64,000 nt of DNA, taken from positions 1 to 64,000 of the forward strand of contig NZ_BBZJ01000015.1 in the NCBI RefSeq assembly GCF_001417775.1. Direction: 5' to 3'. The DNA comes from Streptomyces sp. TP-A0356 (lineage in GTDB: Bacteria > Actinomycetota > Actinomycetes > Streptomycetales > Streptomycetaceae). Every line of letters starts with the position of its first letter. Positions within the stretch are counted from its first letter, which is position 1. Positions 17,267 through 25,356 of this stretch are shown piece by piece. Below the pieces are notes generated by a model. That model had not been told where the DNA came from, made no database searches, and was given only the letters and a program-made list of their open reading frames with translations. The position numbers and the translations under genes were made by a program.

Positions 17267-17808
17267 AAACGACCGACGACGACGGTGAGTTCTCTGCGGA
17301 CACCTGGGCCGGCCAGTCGAGCTTCACCGAGTTCTACGCGTCAGAAGTGAGGCGCATCGTCCTGTTCGTGTACAAGAACGGTGCGACGTGGGACGACGCG
17401 TGGGACGCGACACAGAACGCGTTCGCGGAGGCGTTCCAGCGCTGGGACGGCATCGACTATCCGGCAAAGTACGTGAGGCGAACCGCCCTGCGTAACTACC
17501 GGGCACAGCGGCAGCGCTCGGACGAGGACGTCCGGCGGGCGACCGAAGCTGAGTGGTGCTACCTTCCCTCGTTCGATCAGCTCAAGATCCTCGACGAGGA
17601 GAAGGAAGTCATCGATGCCATCGCACAATTGCCCGAACGGCAGCGCGAAGTGATGGCCTGGCACTATGACGGATTCAGCATCTCGGAGATCTCGGAACTG
17701 CTCAGCGTCGACGCCAGCCGCGTCCGGTCGAACCTTCACCTCGCACGAAAGAAGCTCAAGGAAGCCCTCAATGACAATCGCGACTGGTTCATGGGGGGTG
17801 ACAAATGA
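17257..17808 (+). CDS. ECF-type RNA polymerase sigma factor
   Basis: 183 residues from a TTG at 17257, supported by AAGGAG 6 bases upstream. Region 2 is visible as WDDAWDATQNAFAEAFQRW and the following YVRRTALRNYRAQRQRS. Region 4 is ALPERQREVM-like (IAQLPERQREVMAWHYDGFS), with the ISELLSVDASRVRSNLHLAR helix-turn-helix. It would direct RNA polymerase to a specific promoter set. No canonical anti-sigma gene is adjacent; the next gene overlaps by 4 bases and encodes a cold-shock-like protein. Confidence 0.85.
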   Translation: MDLKTTDDDGEFSADTWAGQSSFTEFYASEVRRIVLFVYKNGATWDDAWDATQNAFAEAFQRWDGIDYPAKYVRRTALRNYRAQRQRSDEDVRRATEAEWCYLPSFDQLKILDEEKEVIDAIAQLPERQREVMAWHYDGFSISEISELLSVDASRVRSNLHLARKKLKEALNDNRDWFMGGDK

Positions 17809-18242
17809 GCACTTCATGGGACGCCTTTGAAAGGGACGAGCTGCCGGACCAGGCATTCGACAAGTACGTCGAGGCCGTGTCCGACTCCGCCGTGGACTCC
17901 CTGCACAACGTGATCAGCCTGAGCGACGGGCTCAGCCAGGTGATCCAGAGGGCAGGCGTGATGCGCCGTCACGAGCACCTGCCGGACGAAGATCATCTGG
18001 ACCTGGAACCACGCACTGCCCGTTCGCCGGCCGATGCGGTGCTGAGGGGCCGTATCAAGTGGTTCGACGCACGCGAGGGCATGGGCTACATCGCCGTGGC
18101 CCGAGGCAGCGAAGTCCCGGTCCACTGCCAGGATTTCAAAGTCTTCTCACGCGCGCCGAAACCCGGAGAGCAGGTCGAGTTCGTAATCGAGCACGGCCGG
18201 GCCTGCGATGTGCGCCTGCTCAAGCCGTCGGCGGAAACCTGA
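17805..18242 (+). CDS. Protein with C-terminal cold-shock-like domain
   Basis: 145 residues. The start overlaps the sigma-factor stop (ATGA), so translation is coupled. Residues 1-75 are acidic and helical with no recognised family. Residues about 78-140 resemble a cold-shock/OB fold: RGRIKWFDAREGMGYIAV matches the RNP1 region (normally KWFNxxKGFGFI), and FVIEHGRACDVRLL closes the barrel. The aromatic pair of RNP1 is partly changed. It may bind nucleic acid. Its tight link to the sigma gene suggests a regulatory partner. Confidence 0.7.
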   Translation: MSTSWDAFERDELPDQAFDKYVEAVSDSAVDSLHNVISLSDGLSQVIQRAGVMRRHEHLPDEDHLDLEPRTARSPADAVLRGRIKWFDAREGMGYIAVARGSEVPVHCQDFKVFSRAPKPGEQVEFVIEHGRACDVRLLKPSAET

Positions 18243-18257
18243 CCGCGGCGGCAGCAG

Positions 18258-18291
18258 CCGTCCGGGAGCCGCGGCCCGGGCTCCCGGACGG
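18258..18291 (+). terminator. Strong hairpin closing the sigma operon
   Basis: A perfect 13-bp stem (18258-18270 with 18279-18291) with an 8-base loop starts 16 bases after the stop codon of the cold-shock-like gene. Confidence 0.85.
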
Positions 18292-18326
18292 AGATCCTCT
18301 CCGGCCGCCCGCTCGGCCGGACGACC

Positions 18327-18372
18327 CATGTCCTGCGCTCATGTCCTGCGCTCATGTCCTGCGCTCATGTCC
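18327..18372. repeat. Tandem 13-bp repeat, 3.5 copies
   Basis: The unit CATGTCCTGCGCT is repeated exactly three times and followed by a seven-base partial copy. The array lies between the sigma-operon terminator and the left end of the biosynthetic cluster. Length variation by replication slippage would be expected. Confidence 0.9.
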
Positions 18373-18451
18373 GGGCGCAGGGACGGCAGGAGGCCTCCTG
18401 CTGCCGGAAGGCGGCGGGCAGGGACGTCAGGTAATCGCCGACCGTCGTCAC
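18365..18451 (-). CDS. Possible 28-residue peptide at the cluster edge
   Basis: From a GTG at 18451 the minus strand reads VTTVGDYLTSLPAAFRQQ and ends with a CRPC motif at a stop inside the tandem repeat. It lies 22 bases downstream of the ABC gene, so it could be the last gene of that operon. The opening resembles the start of a longer sterol-carrier-like protein, making a truncated relic just as likely. Too short to be sure. Confidence 0.2.
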   Translation of the reverse strand: MTTVGDYLTSLPAAFRQQEASCRPCART

Positions 18452-18473
18452 GGGGCAGCCGGCGCGCCCCTCG

Positions 18474-20357
18474 TCACGTCTCGGGAGTACCGCCCCCGCG
18501 CTTGCGCCACGTAGTCGGGTCCGCGTGCCGGGCCGCCTGCCAGGAGTGCCACAGGGACGCGTAGGCACCGTCCGCCGCCAGGAGTTCCTCGTGGCTGCCG
18601 AGCTCGACGATCCGGCCGCGGTCCATGACCGCGATGCGGTCGGCGTCCCGCACCGAGTCCAGGCGGTGCACGATCGAGATCACCGTACGGCCCTCGATCA
18701 GCGCCGCCAGCGAACGCTCGACCCGGCGGGAGGCGGTGGAGTCCAGCAGCGCCGTGGCCTCGTCCAGGACCAGCGCGTGCGGGTCGGACACCAGCAGCCG
18801 GGCCAGTGCCAGCTGCTGGGCCGCCGACGGCGACACCGGAGCGGCGCCCGGGCCGATCTCGCTGTCGAGGCCGTCGGGGAGCGCGCGTGCCCAGTCCGTC
18901 AGCAGGACGGTCTCCAGCGCCTCCCACAGCCGCTCGTCCGGCGGGGCCTCCTCGCGGGCCAGCGTGAGGTTGTCACGTACGGTGCCGGTGAACACGTGCT
19001 GCTCCTGGGTCACGAGCACGATCTCGCGCCGCAGTTGGTCCACCGGCAGGGTGCCGATCTCGGCGCCGCCGATGCGCACGGTCCCCCGGGTCGCGTGGTG
19101 CACGCCGGCCAGCAGCTTGCCGAGGGTGGACTTGCCCGCGCCGGAGGCGCCGACCACGACCAGACGCTCCCCGGGTGCGATGTCGAGGTCGATGCCGGAC
19201 AGGACCTCGCGGCCGGGGCCGTAGCCGAAGCCGACGCCCTCCAGCCGGATGGCGTGGCCCTCGGTGGCCGCGGGCGGCCGCGGCTCCTCGCGCGGCAGCC
19301 GGTCCACACCCAGGATCCGGCGCAGCGCGGCGTTGCCGATCTGGAGTTCGTCGGTCCAGGTGAGCAGGTCGTCGAGGGGCTCGCCGAGCGCCTGCACGTA
19401 CAGCACCACGGCGGTCAGCTCGCCCAGCCCCACGGCACCCCGCTGGTAGGCGAGTCCGCCGATCAGCAGGGTCAGCGCCATCGGCACCATGGTGGCCAGG
19501 TCCAGGCTGGGGAACCAGATGGTCTGGAGCCAGGTGGTGCGCTGCCGGGTGCGCACCACGTGGTCGACGGCCCGGCCGTGACGCTGGATCTGGCGTGGCC
19601 CGAGCCCGAGGGCCTCGACGGTGGCGGCGCCACGGGCGGTCTCGTACGTGACGGCCAGGATGTCGGCCTCCTCGGCGAGCAGGCGCTCGTAGGCGCGGGT
19701 CGCGCGCGGCCGGTACCACCAGGTCGACAAGGCGGCGAAGGGCACCCCGGCCAGCAGCCCGAGGGCGAGCAGGGGCGAGGTCAGCAGGATCGCCGCTAAG
19801 GTGAACACCAGGGTGACGGCAGCCAGCGCGATGCGCGGGAGGGCCTGCCGGATGCTCTCGTTGAGCCGGTCGGCGTCGGCGGTGGCGCGGCTGAGGAGGT
19901 CGCCGGTACCGACGCTCTCCACCTCCGACAGCGGCAGCCCGAGGACCCGGCGGACGAAGTTCTCGCGGGTACGGGCCAGGACGCGCTCGCCGAGCAGGGT
20001 GGCCTGGGTGCGGGCGGCGCGGGCGAGCAGCGCGTGGGTGACGAGGATGGCGACGAAGGCCAGGGCGAGCAGGTCGACCCGGCCCGCGGTGGTGCCGGCT
20101 TTGACGGACTCGACCAGGTGGCCCAGGAGCCGGGGGCCGATGAGGTCCGCCACCAGGGCGGCGGCGAACAGCGCGAAGGTGAGGCCCAGCCGGGCGGCCT
20201 CACCGTGCAGCAAGGCGCCGACCCAGGCGCGGACGTCGGCCCGGTCGGCGAGGGGCAGCCGCCCGAGGTGGCCGGGCGTGCCGTCGGGCGCGGGGGCGGA
20301 CGGCGGGGCCGGGGTGGCCTCGGCGGTGGCGGAAGCCTGGGTGGGGGTCGTCGTCAC
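18474..20357 (-). CDS. ABC exporter half-transporter 1 (intact Walker A, degenerate signature)
   Basis: 627 residues from a GTG at 20357, whose codon overlaps the previous gene's stop. An N-terminal transmembrane domain with about six helices is fused to a nucleotide-binding domain. The NBD keeps Walker A (GASGAGKST), a Q-loop (VTQEQHVF), Walker B (ALVLDEA) and the H-loop His (SIVHRLDSV). The signature LSGGQ is replaced by VSPSAAQ. Its partner encoded just upstream shows the opposite pattern, so the two should form a heterodimer with one working ATP site. Likely role: export of the streptothricin-type product. Confidence 0.9.
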   Translation of the reverse strand: MTTTPTQASATAEATPAPPSAPAPDGTPGHLGRLPLADRADVRAWVGALLHGEAARLGLTFALFAAALVADLIGPRLLGHLVESVKAGTTAGRVDLLALAFVAILVTHALLARAARTQATLLGERVLARTRENFVRRVLGLPLSEVESVGTGDLLSRATADADRLNESIRQALPRIALAAVTLVFTLAAILLTSPLLALGLLAGVPFAALSTWWYRPRATRAYERLLAEEADILAVTYETARGAATVEALGLGPRQIQRHGRAVDHVVRTRQRTTWLQTIWFPSLDLATMVPMALTLLIGGLAYQRGAVGLGELTAVVLYVQALGEPLDDLLTWTDELQIGNAALRRILGVDRLPREEPRPPAATEGHAIRLEGVGFGYGPGREVLSGIDLDIAPGERLVVVGASGAGKSTLGKLLAGVHHATRGTVRIGGAEIGTLPVDQLRREIVLVTQEQHVFTGTVRDNLTLAREEAPPDERLWEALETVLLTDWARALPDGLDSEIGPGAAPVSPSAAQQLALARLLVSDPHALVLDEATALLDSTASRRVERSLAALIEGRTVISIVHRLDSVRDADRIAVMDRGRIVELGSHEELLAADGAYASLWHSWQAARHADPTTWRKRGGGTPET

Positions 20358-22048
20358 GAGGGCACTCCTGCGGAGCGGTCGGGGCTGCCGGGGGCGGGGT
20401 CCGGGCCGAGGCGGACCTCGCGGTCGGCGACGCCGCGCCACAGCGGGCTGTCGCTGAACACGATGGTGGTGCGCCCCGCGCGCGCGGCGGCCACTCGCTC
20501 GACCACCCGGGCCTCGGTGTGGGCGTCGACGGAGGAGGTCGGGTCCTCCAGCACCAGGACGTCGGGGGCCGCGAGCAGGGCCCGCGCGAGGACGAGGCGC
20601 TGGCGCTGTCCGCCGGACAGGGCCCGGCCGCCCTCGTCCAGGCGGGTGTCCAGGCCGGCGGGGAGGGCCTCGACCACGTCGGCGGCGTCGGCGGTGAACA
20701 GCGCGCGGTCCAGCTCCTGCGGGGACCGGGCGGTCTCCGCGGTCAGCTCCTCCCGTACCGTGCCGCTGAACAGCGTGTCAGCGGGCCCGGACCGGAGTAC
20801 CCGAGAGCGCAGTTCGGCGAGGTCCACCCGGTCGAGCGGGACGCCGCCGAGCAGCACGGCCGGAGCGCCGTCACCGGAGTGGCCGGGGCGGGTGAGCCGG
20901 TCGGCGAGGTGCCCGGTGCGGTCGGCGGGGATGACGACCACGGTGAGCCGTCCTGCCTCGGCGGTGATGCCGGTGTGGGCGTCCGCCAGCGAGAGCGGCC
21001 CCGGCGGCAGCGGCTCGGGTTGTACGGGCTGGGTGGTCTCGGGGGTGAGGCGCAGCAGGGCACAGACCCGGCCGGCGGCGACCTTGGCCAGGCTGAGCGT
21101 CTCCGCGGCCTCGGTCGCGGTGCTCACCGGGAGGGTGAGGAAGGCGGACGCGCCGTAGAACGCGACCAGTTCGCCGGCGGTGATGGTGCCCTGCAGGGCG
21201 AGGCGGGCGCCGAACCAGACGATGCCGACGGTGACCAGGCCGGGCAGGAAGACCCCCGCCGCCTGGAGCCAGGCCTCCATCCGGCCGGCCGACTCGCCGG
21301 CGTGCCGCACCTCCTGGCTGGTGCGGCGGAAGCGTTCGGCGAAACCGGCCTCGCCGCCGATGCCTCGCAGGATCCGCAGACCGGCGACGATGTCGCCGGC
21401 CTGGGAGGTGGCGATGCCCATCTGCTCGCGCTGGGCCTCGTCGCGTTCCTGGAGCGGCCGCAGCAGCGGTCCGATGCCCAGGACGGCGACCGGGACGCCG
21501 ATGAGCACGGCGAGCCCGAGCACGGGCGAGGTGGCGGTGAGGGCCACGGCCACGAGCACGGCGGCGAACACCGCGCCGACGGTGCGGCCGACCACCTCGA
21601 AGGCGTTGCCGATGCTCTCGACGTCGGCGGCCGCCGAGGCGACCACGTCGCCGGAGCGGGCCTTGCCGCGCAGGGTGGCGCCCAGCCGCACCACGTGCCG
21701 CATCAGGACACGGTGGGTGTGCGACAGGGCGTGCGCCTCGGCGGCCACGGCCGCCTGGATCAGGCCGGCGCCGGCGAGGGCCTGGACGATGCCGAGGGCG
21801 AGCGCGCCCAGCGACCACAGGTAGAGGCCGGCCTCGCCGCCGCCCTCGCCGACCTTGTCGATGGCCCGCCCGATGACGAGCGGGATCAGGGCGAGCGGGA
21901 CCATCCAGACGGTGCCGAGCACGGCGCTGAGGACCAGCGGCCAAGGCCGGATCCGCACCAGCCACCACAGGTAGGGCCAGGGGCCCCGCACGTCCGCCTC
22001 GGGCAGGGCGGCGGGGCCCACCGAGGCGTCGAAGAGTCGGTTGGTCAC
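20354..22048 (-). CDS. ABC exporter half-transporter 2 (lost Walker A, intact signature)
   Basis: 564 residues from a GTG at 22048 that overlaps the stop of the A-domain gene. Six hydrophobic segments (residues about 35-330) precede a nucleotide-binding domain in which Walker A is gone: the strand TVVVIPADRTGH occupies its place. The Q-loop Gln and H-loop His are also missing (IVFSDSPLW). The signature ALSGGQRQR is perfect, while Walker B reads VLVLEDPTSS with Glu-Asp order. This subunit probably cannot bind ATP normally but completes the partner's site. It is co-expressed with subunit 1 by a 4-bp overlap. Confidence 0.9.
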   Translation of the reverse strand: MTNRLFDASVGPAALPEADVRGPWPYLWWLVRIRPWPLVLSAVLGTVWMVPLALIPLVIGRAIDKVGEGGGEAGLYLWSLGALALGIVQALAGAGLIQAAVAAEAHALSHTHRVLMRHVVRLGATLRGKARSGDVVASAAADVESIGNAFEVVGRTVGAVFAAVLVAVALTATSPVLGLAVLIGVPVAVLGIGPLLRPLQERDEAQREQMGIATSQAGDIVAGLRILRGIGGEAGFAERFRRTSQEVRHAGESAGRMEAWLQAAGVFLPGLVTVGIVWFGARLALQGTITAGELVAFYGASAFLTLPVSTATEAAETLSLAKVAAGRVCALLRLTPETTQPVQPEPLPPGPLSLADAHTGITAEAGRLTVVVIPADRTGHLADRLTRPGHSGDGAPAVLLGGVPLDRVDLAELRSRVLRSGPADTLFSGTVREELTAETARSPQELDRALFTADAADVVEALPAGLDTRLDEGGRALSGGQRQRLVLARALLAAPDVLVLEDPTSSVDAHTEARVVERVAAARAGRTTIVFSDSPLWRGVADREVRLGPDPAPGSPDRSAGVPS

Positions 22049-23577
22049 AGGTACCGGTCCCGGGTGGCCGCGCGGTCGACCTTGCCGGTGCGGGTGTGCG
22101 CCAGTTCGGGGACCGCGACGATCCGGTCGGGGACGAGGTGTGCCGGGAACGTGGCGCGCAGGTGCGCGCGCAGAGCGGCGGGTTCGGCCGTGACGCCGCC
22201 GTCCTGCGGCGCGGTGCCGTCGGGCGCGACGACCACGAAGGCGACCAGTGCGGTGTGCTCCCCCTTGGCGTGGGCGGCGGCGGCGACGGCGGTCACGCCG
22301 GGGATCCGGCCGATGGCCTCCTCGACGTCCAGCAGGTCCACCCGTTGGCCGCGGATCTTGACCTGGTGGTCGATGCGGCCGTGGAAGACCAGGGCGCCGT
22401 CGGCGGTCTCGTGGACGAGGTCGCCGGTGCGGTACCAGCGGGTGGTGCCGCCGCCGAAATCGGCCTCGACGAAGCGGGCGGCCGTGCGGTCGGCGTCGTC
22501 GAGGTAGCCGGTGGCGAGCTGGGGGCCGGCCACATGCAGTTCGCCGGGGCCGTCGGGCGCGTCCGGGCGGGGCACCACGGCCTGCCGTACGGACGGCAGC
22601 GGGTGACCGATCGGGACCCCCTCGGGGAACGGGTCTCCGGCAGCCGGGAGTCCGGCACCGGGGCCGGCCAGGAGGGCGCTGTGGGTGACGAGGGCGGTCT
22701 CGGTGGACCCGTAGGTGTTGAGGAGCCGGACGTGGTCGGCGCCGAGCCGGTGCCAGCGTTCCAGCATGTCCGGGCGGACGGCCTCGCCGCCGATGACGAC
22801 GGTCTCGACGGTGCCGGGGAGTTTGCGGCCGGTCTCCAGCAGGTGGCCGGCGTAGATGTGCCAGTAGTCGACGGGCAGGTTGATCAGGGTGACCTCGTTG
22901 TCGGTGAGGACCCGGTCGAGGTCCGCCTCGGCGTCGCAGTCCAGCACGACGAGTCCGCCCACCAGGAGAGGCGGCAGGATCTCCTCCAGGCTGGTGTCGC
23001 CGTCGGCGCGGGTGAAGTTGAGGGACACGGTGTCCGGGCCGATCTCGTACAGCTCGCGCAGCGGGGGCAGTACGGCGTGCAGCGCGCGGTGCGGGACCGC
23101 CACGGCCTTGGGAGCACCGGTCGAGCCGGAGGTGAACAGCACGTAGGCGGGGTCGTCGGCGCCGACCGGTTCGCCGCCGTCCCGGACCGGGGCGCGGGAG
23201 GGGCCCCAGTGGGGGAACAGGACGCGGTCGACGGCGGGCAGCCGGTCGGTCTCGGCGGTTGCGACCAGCTCCCGGCAACCGAGGACGCGCAGGGCCTCGC
23301 CGGTGTGGTCGGCGGGGTCGTCGGGCACCGCCACGTAGCCGCGGCCGGCCGCGAGCGTGCCGAGGATCGCAGCGATGTCCCGGACGCTGTGGTGCATGGC
23401 GATGGCGACGGGCGGGTGCGGTCCGGGTGTGCGGGTGGCGACCAGATCGGCCACCGCCCCTGCCCAGCCGGCCAGTTGGCCGTATCCGACCGTCATTCCG
23501 TTGTCGATGACCGCCGGCCGGCCGGGGTCGGAGCGGGCGATGGCGAAGAAGGGGTCAAGCACGCTGGGCAGGGTCAT
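22045..23577 (-). CDS. Stand-alone adenylation domain (beta-lysine activating, streptothricin type)
   Basis: 510 residues, one NRPS adenylation domain with no carrier. Core motif A3 is LFTSGSTGAPKAVAVPHR; A5-like sequence is LNTYGSTETALV; A8 is KIRGQRVDLLDVEEAIG; and the A10 Lys is in RTGKVDRAATRD. The A4 region reads GDTSLEEILP instead of the usual F-D-x-S, suggesting an altered pocket for the amino group, as expected for beta-lysine. It is closely similar in layout to the A domain at 41533. In known streptothricin systems (ORF5/ORF19, NpsA) such enzymes activate beta-lysine for loading or for chain extension. Which role belongs to which copy cannot be read from sequence alone. Confidence 0.88.
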   Translation of the reverse strand: MTLPSVLDPFFAIARSDPGRPAVIDNGMTVGYGQLAGWAGAVADLVATRTPGPHPPVAIAMHHSVRDIAAILGTLAAGRGYVAVPDDPADHTGEALRVLGCRELVATAETDRLPAVDRVLFPHWGPSRAPVRDGGEPVGADDPAYVLFTSGSTGAPKAVAVPHRALHAVLPPLRELYEIGPDTVSLNFTRADGDTSLEEILPPLLVGGLVVLDCDAEADLDRVLTDNEVTLINLPVDYWHIYAGHLLETGRKLPGTVETVVIGGEAVRPDMLERWHRLGADHVRLLNTYGSTETALVTHSALLAGPGAGLPAAGDPFPEGVPIGHPLPSVRQAVVPRPDAPDGPGELHVAGPQLATGYLDDADRTAARFVEADFGGGTTRWYRTGDLVHETADGALVFHGRIDHQVKIRGQRVDLLDVEEAIGRIPGVTAVAAAAHAKGEHTALVAFVVVAPDGTAPQDGGVTAEPAALRAHLRATFPAHLVPDRIVAVPELAHTRTGKVDRAATRDRYL

Positions 23578-23613
23578 GGCAGGGTGCCTTCTCTTGTCCG
23601 TCCGTGGGGGTGT

Positions 23614-25356
23614 TCAGCTGCTGCGTGTCCCGGCCGCGTCCGGTGCCGCCGCGTCGAGGAGCGCGGTGAGGGCGGCCCGGTGGCGGGCGGCGAGGTCGCG
23701 TACGGTCGCCTCGTCGTGCAGGGCCGTGGAGTACCACCACTCGACGCGCAGCACCTCGTCGTCGGTCGTGGCGATCACCTCGATGAGATGGGGCCGTGTC
23801 CAGTGCGGGGCGGTGATGTCGCCGACGGGTTCCGGTGCCATGTCCGGCAGCAGGGTGCGCAGCGGCAGGGCGTCCGCGTCGTCGCCCTCGAAGTCGAAGG
23901 AGATGTCGCTGGGCGGGGCGGCGCGCAGGGCGGCCGAGATGCGCGGCCGGCCGTGGCGGCTGAGCGCGCCGTATCCCACTCCCCCGCCGGGCTGGGCCGC
24001 GAGATGGCCGACGGTCCGCGCGAGCCGTTCGGCCGCGGTGCCGGGGGCCAGGTCCAGGCGGACGGGCACGATGGTGGTGAACCAGCCGGTGGTGCGGGCG
24101 AGATGGGAGTCGCCGACGGCCTCCTCGCGCCCGTGCCGCAGGATGTCCACCCGGACCGCCGTCTCGTCGAGCCACCCGGCCAGCGCCTCGCCCAGGGCGT
24201 GGAGGACCAGGTCGCCTGGGTGGGCGCGGTGGGCGCGGGCCGCCGTGTGGAGGCGGGTGGTGAGCTCCTGCGGGAACTCCTCGCGGTACGTCGCGGCGGT
24301 GCGGGCGGTGTTCGCGGCCCGCGGGTCGGCGACGGCGTGGTCCAGCGGGATGGTCGCGGGGGTGCGGACCACGTCCGTCCACCACTCGGCCTCCGCCTCG
24401 GCCTCGGGGGTGCGGGCGTGGGCGGCGAGCGCCCGGGCCCACTCGGGGTACGGGGTGCCCTCGGCGCACCAGACGTCGCGGCGGCCGGCTTCGAGCGCCG
24501 TGTACAGCTCCTCCAGGTCTTCCAGGAGGACGGACCAGGAGACCATGTCGAACGCGAGCTGATGGATGAGGATCAGCAGTCGCCCCGGGCGGGTCGGGCC
24601 CGAGTCGAAGCGGACGAACCGGGCCACGGGTCCGGTCTGCGGGTCGAGGGCGCGCTGTTCGATCGCGCAGCGCAGGGTGACCGCGGCCGGCAGTTCGGCG
24701 TCGGCGAGTTCGGAGATGTCCACCGTGTCCAGCACCGGGCCGAGGGCCGCGCCGGGCGGGCCGTCGGGGGCGATGGCCGCCACCAGCTGCCGGGGCCGCC
24801 GGGCCGGGCGGGCCTCGACGGCCAAGCGCAGCGAGGCGTGCCCGGCGACCAGGCGGCGGACGGCCTCGGCGAACAGCTCTCCATGGAGGCCCGGCCGGGT
24901 GGTGAAGAGCATCGCCTGGTTCCAGTGGCCCCGGTCGCCGGTCTGCTCCTCCCAGGCCTGCTCCTGGGGAGGGGTGAGCACGACCGGGCCGTGGCCGGCG
25001 CCGGGCGGTGCGGCGTCGGCGGTACGGCGGCGGGCGGCTCGCTCGGCGACCAGTGCGGCCAGGCGGGCCGTGGTCATCTCCGGGACGGCCAGCTCCCGCA
25101 GCTGCACCCGGACGCCGAAGGCGGCCTCGACGCGGCGGGCGGTGCGGATGAGGTCGAGGGAGTCCACGCCGAGGTCGAGCAGCGGGGCCGACAGGTCGGC
25201 CTCCGGCGTGAGCACGGTGTCGGCGAGCCAGGCGTCCAGCCGGGCGCGGATCTCCTCGAGGGTCGGACCGGTCTGGTCGGCCGGGCCGGCCGCCGGGTCC
25301 GCGAGGGTGCCGGCGTCCGCGGCGGGGTCGGGGTGGGGGCGGACCGGGGCGTTCAT
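23614..25356 (-). CDS. npsB: T-C didomain NRPS (beta-lysine carrier and condensation)
   Basis: 580 residues. Residues about 32-108 are a thiolation domain with the phosphopantetheine site LLDLGVDSLDLI. Residues about 125-570 are a condensation domain. This T-C order matches ORF18/NpsB of known streptothricin clusters, which carries beta-lysine and couples it to the amino sugar. The condensation motif HHxxxDG is altered: the sequence is IHQLAFDMVSW, so the second, catalytic His is Gln and the Gly is Met. Its start overlaps the carbamoyltransferase stop by 4 bases. Confidence 0.9.
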   Translation of the reverse strand: MNAPVRPHPDPAADAGTLADPAAGPADQTGPTLEEIRARLDAWLADTVLTPEADLSAPLLDLGVDSLDLIRTARRVEAAFGVRVQLRELAVPEMTTARLAALVAERAARRRTADAAPPGAGHGPVVLTPPQEQAWEEQTGDRGHWNQAMLFTTRPGLHGELFAEAVRRLVAGHASLRLAVEARPARRPRQLVAAIAPDGPPGAALGPVLDTVDISELADAELPAAVTLRCAIEQRALDPQTGPVARFVRFDSGPTRPGRLLILIHQLAFDMVSWSVLLEDLEELYTALEAGRRDVWCAEGTPYPEWARALAAHARTPEAEAEAEWWTDVVRTPATIPLDHAVADPRAANTARTAATYREEFPQELTTRLHTAARAHRAHPGDLVLHALGEALAGWLDETAVRVDILRHGREEAVGDSHLARTTGWFTTIVPVRLDLAPGTAAERLARTVGHLAAQPGGGVGYGALSRHGRPRISAALRAAPPSDISFDFEGDDADALPLRTLLPDMAPEPVGDITAPHWTRPHLIEVIATTDDEVLRVEWWYSTALHDEATVRDLAARHRAALTALLDAAAPDAAGTRSS

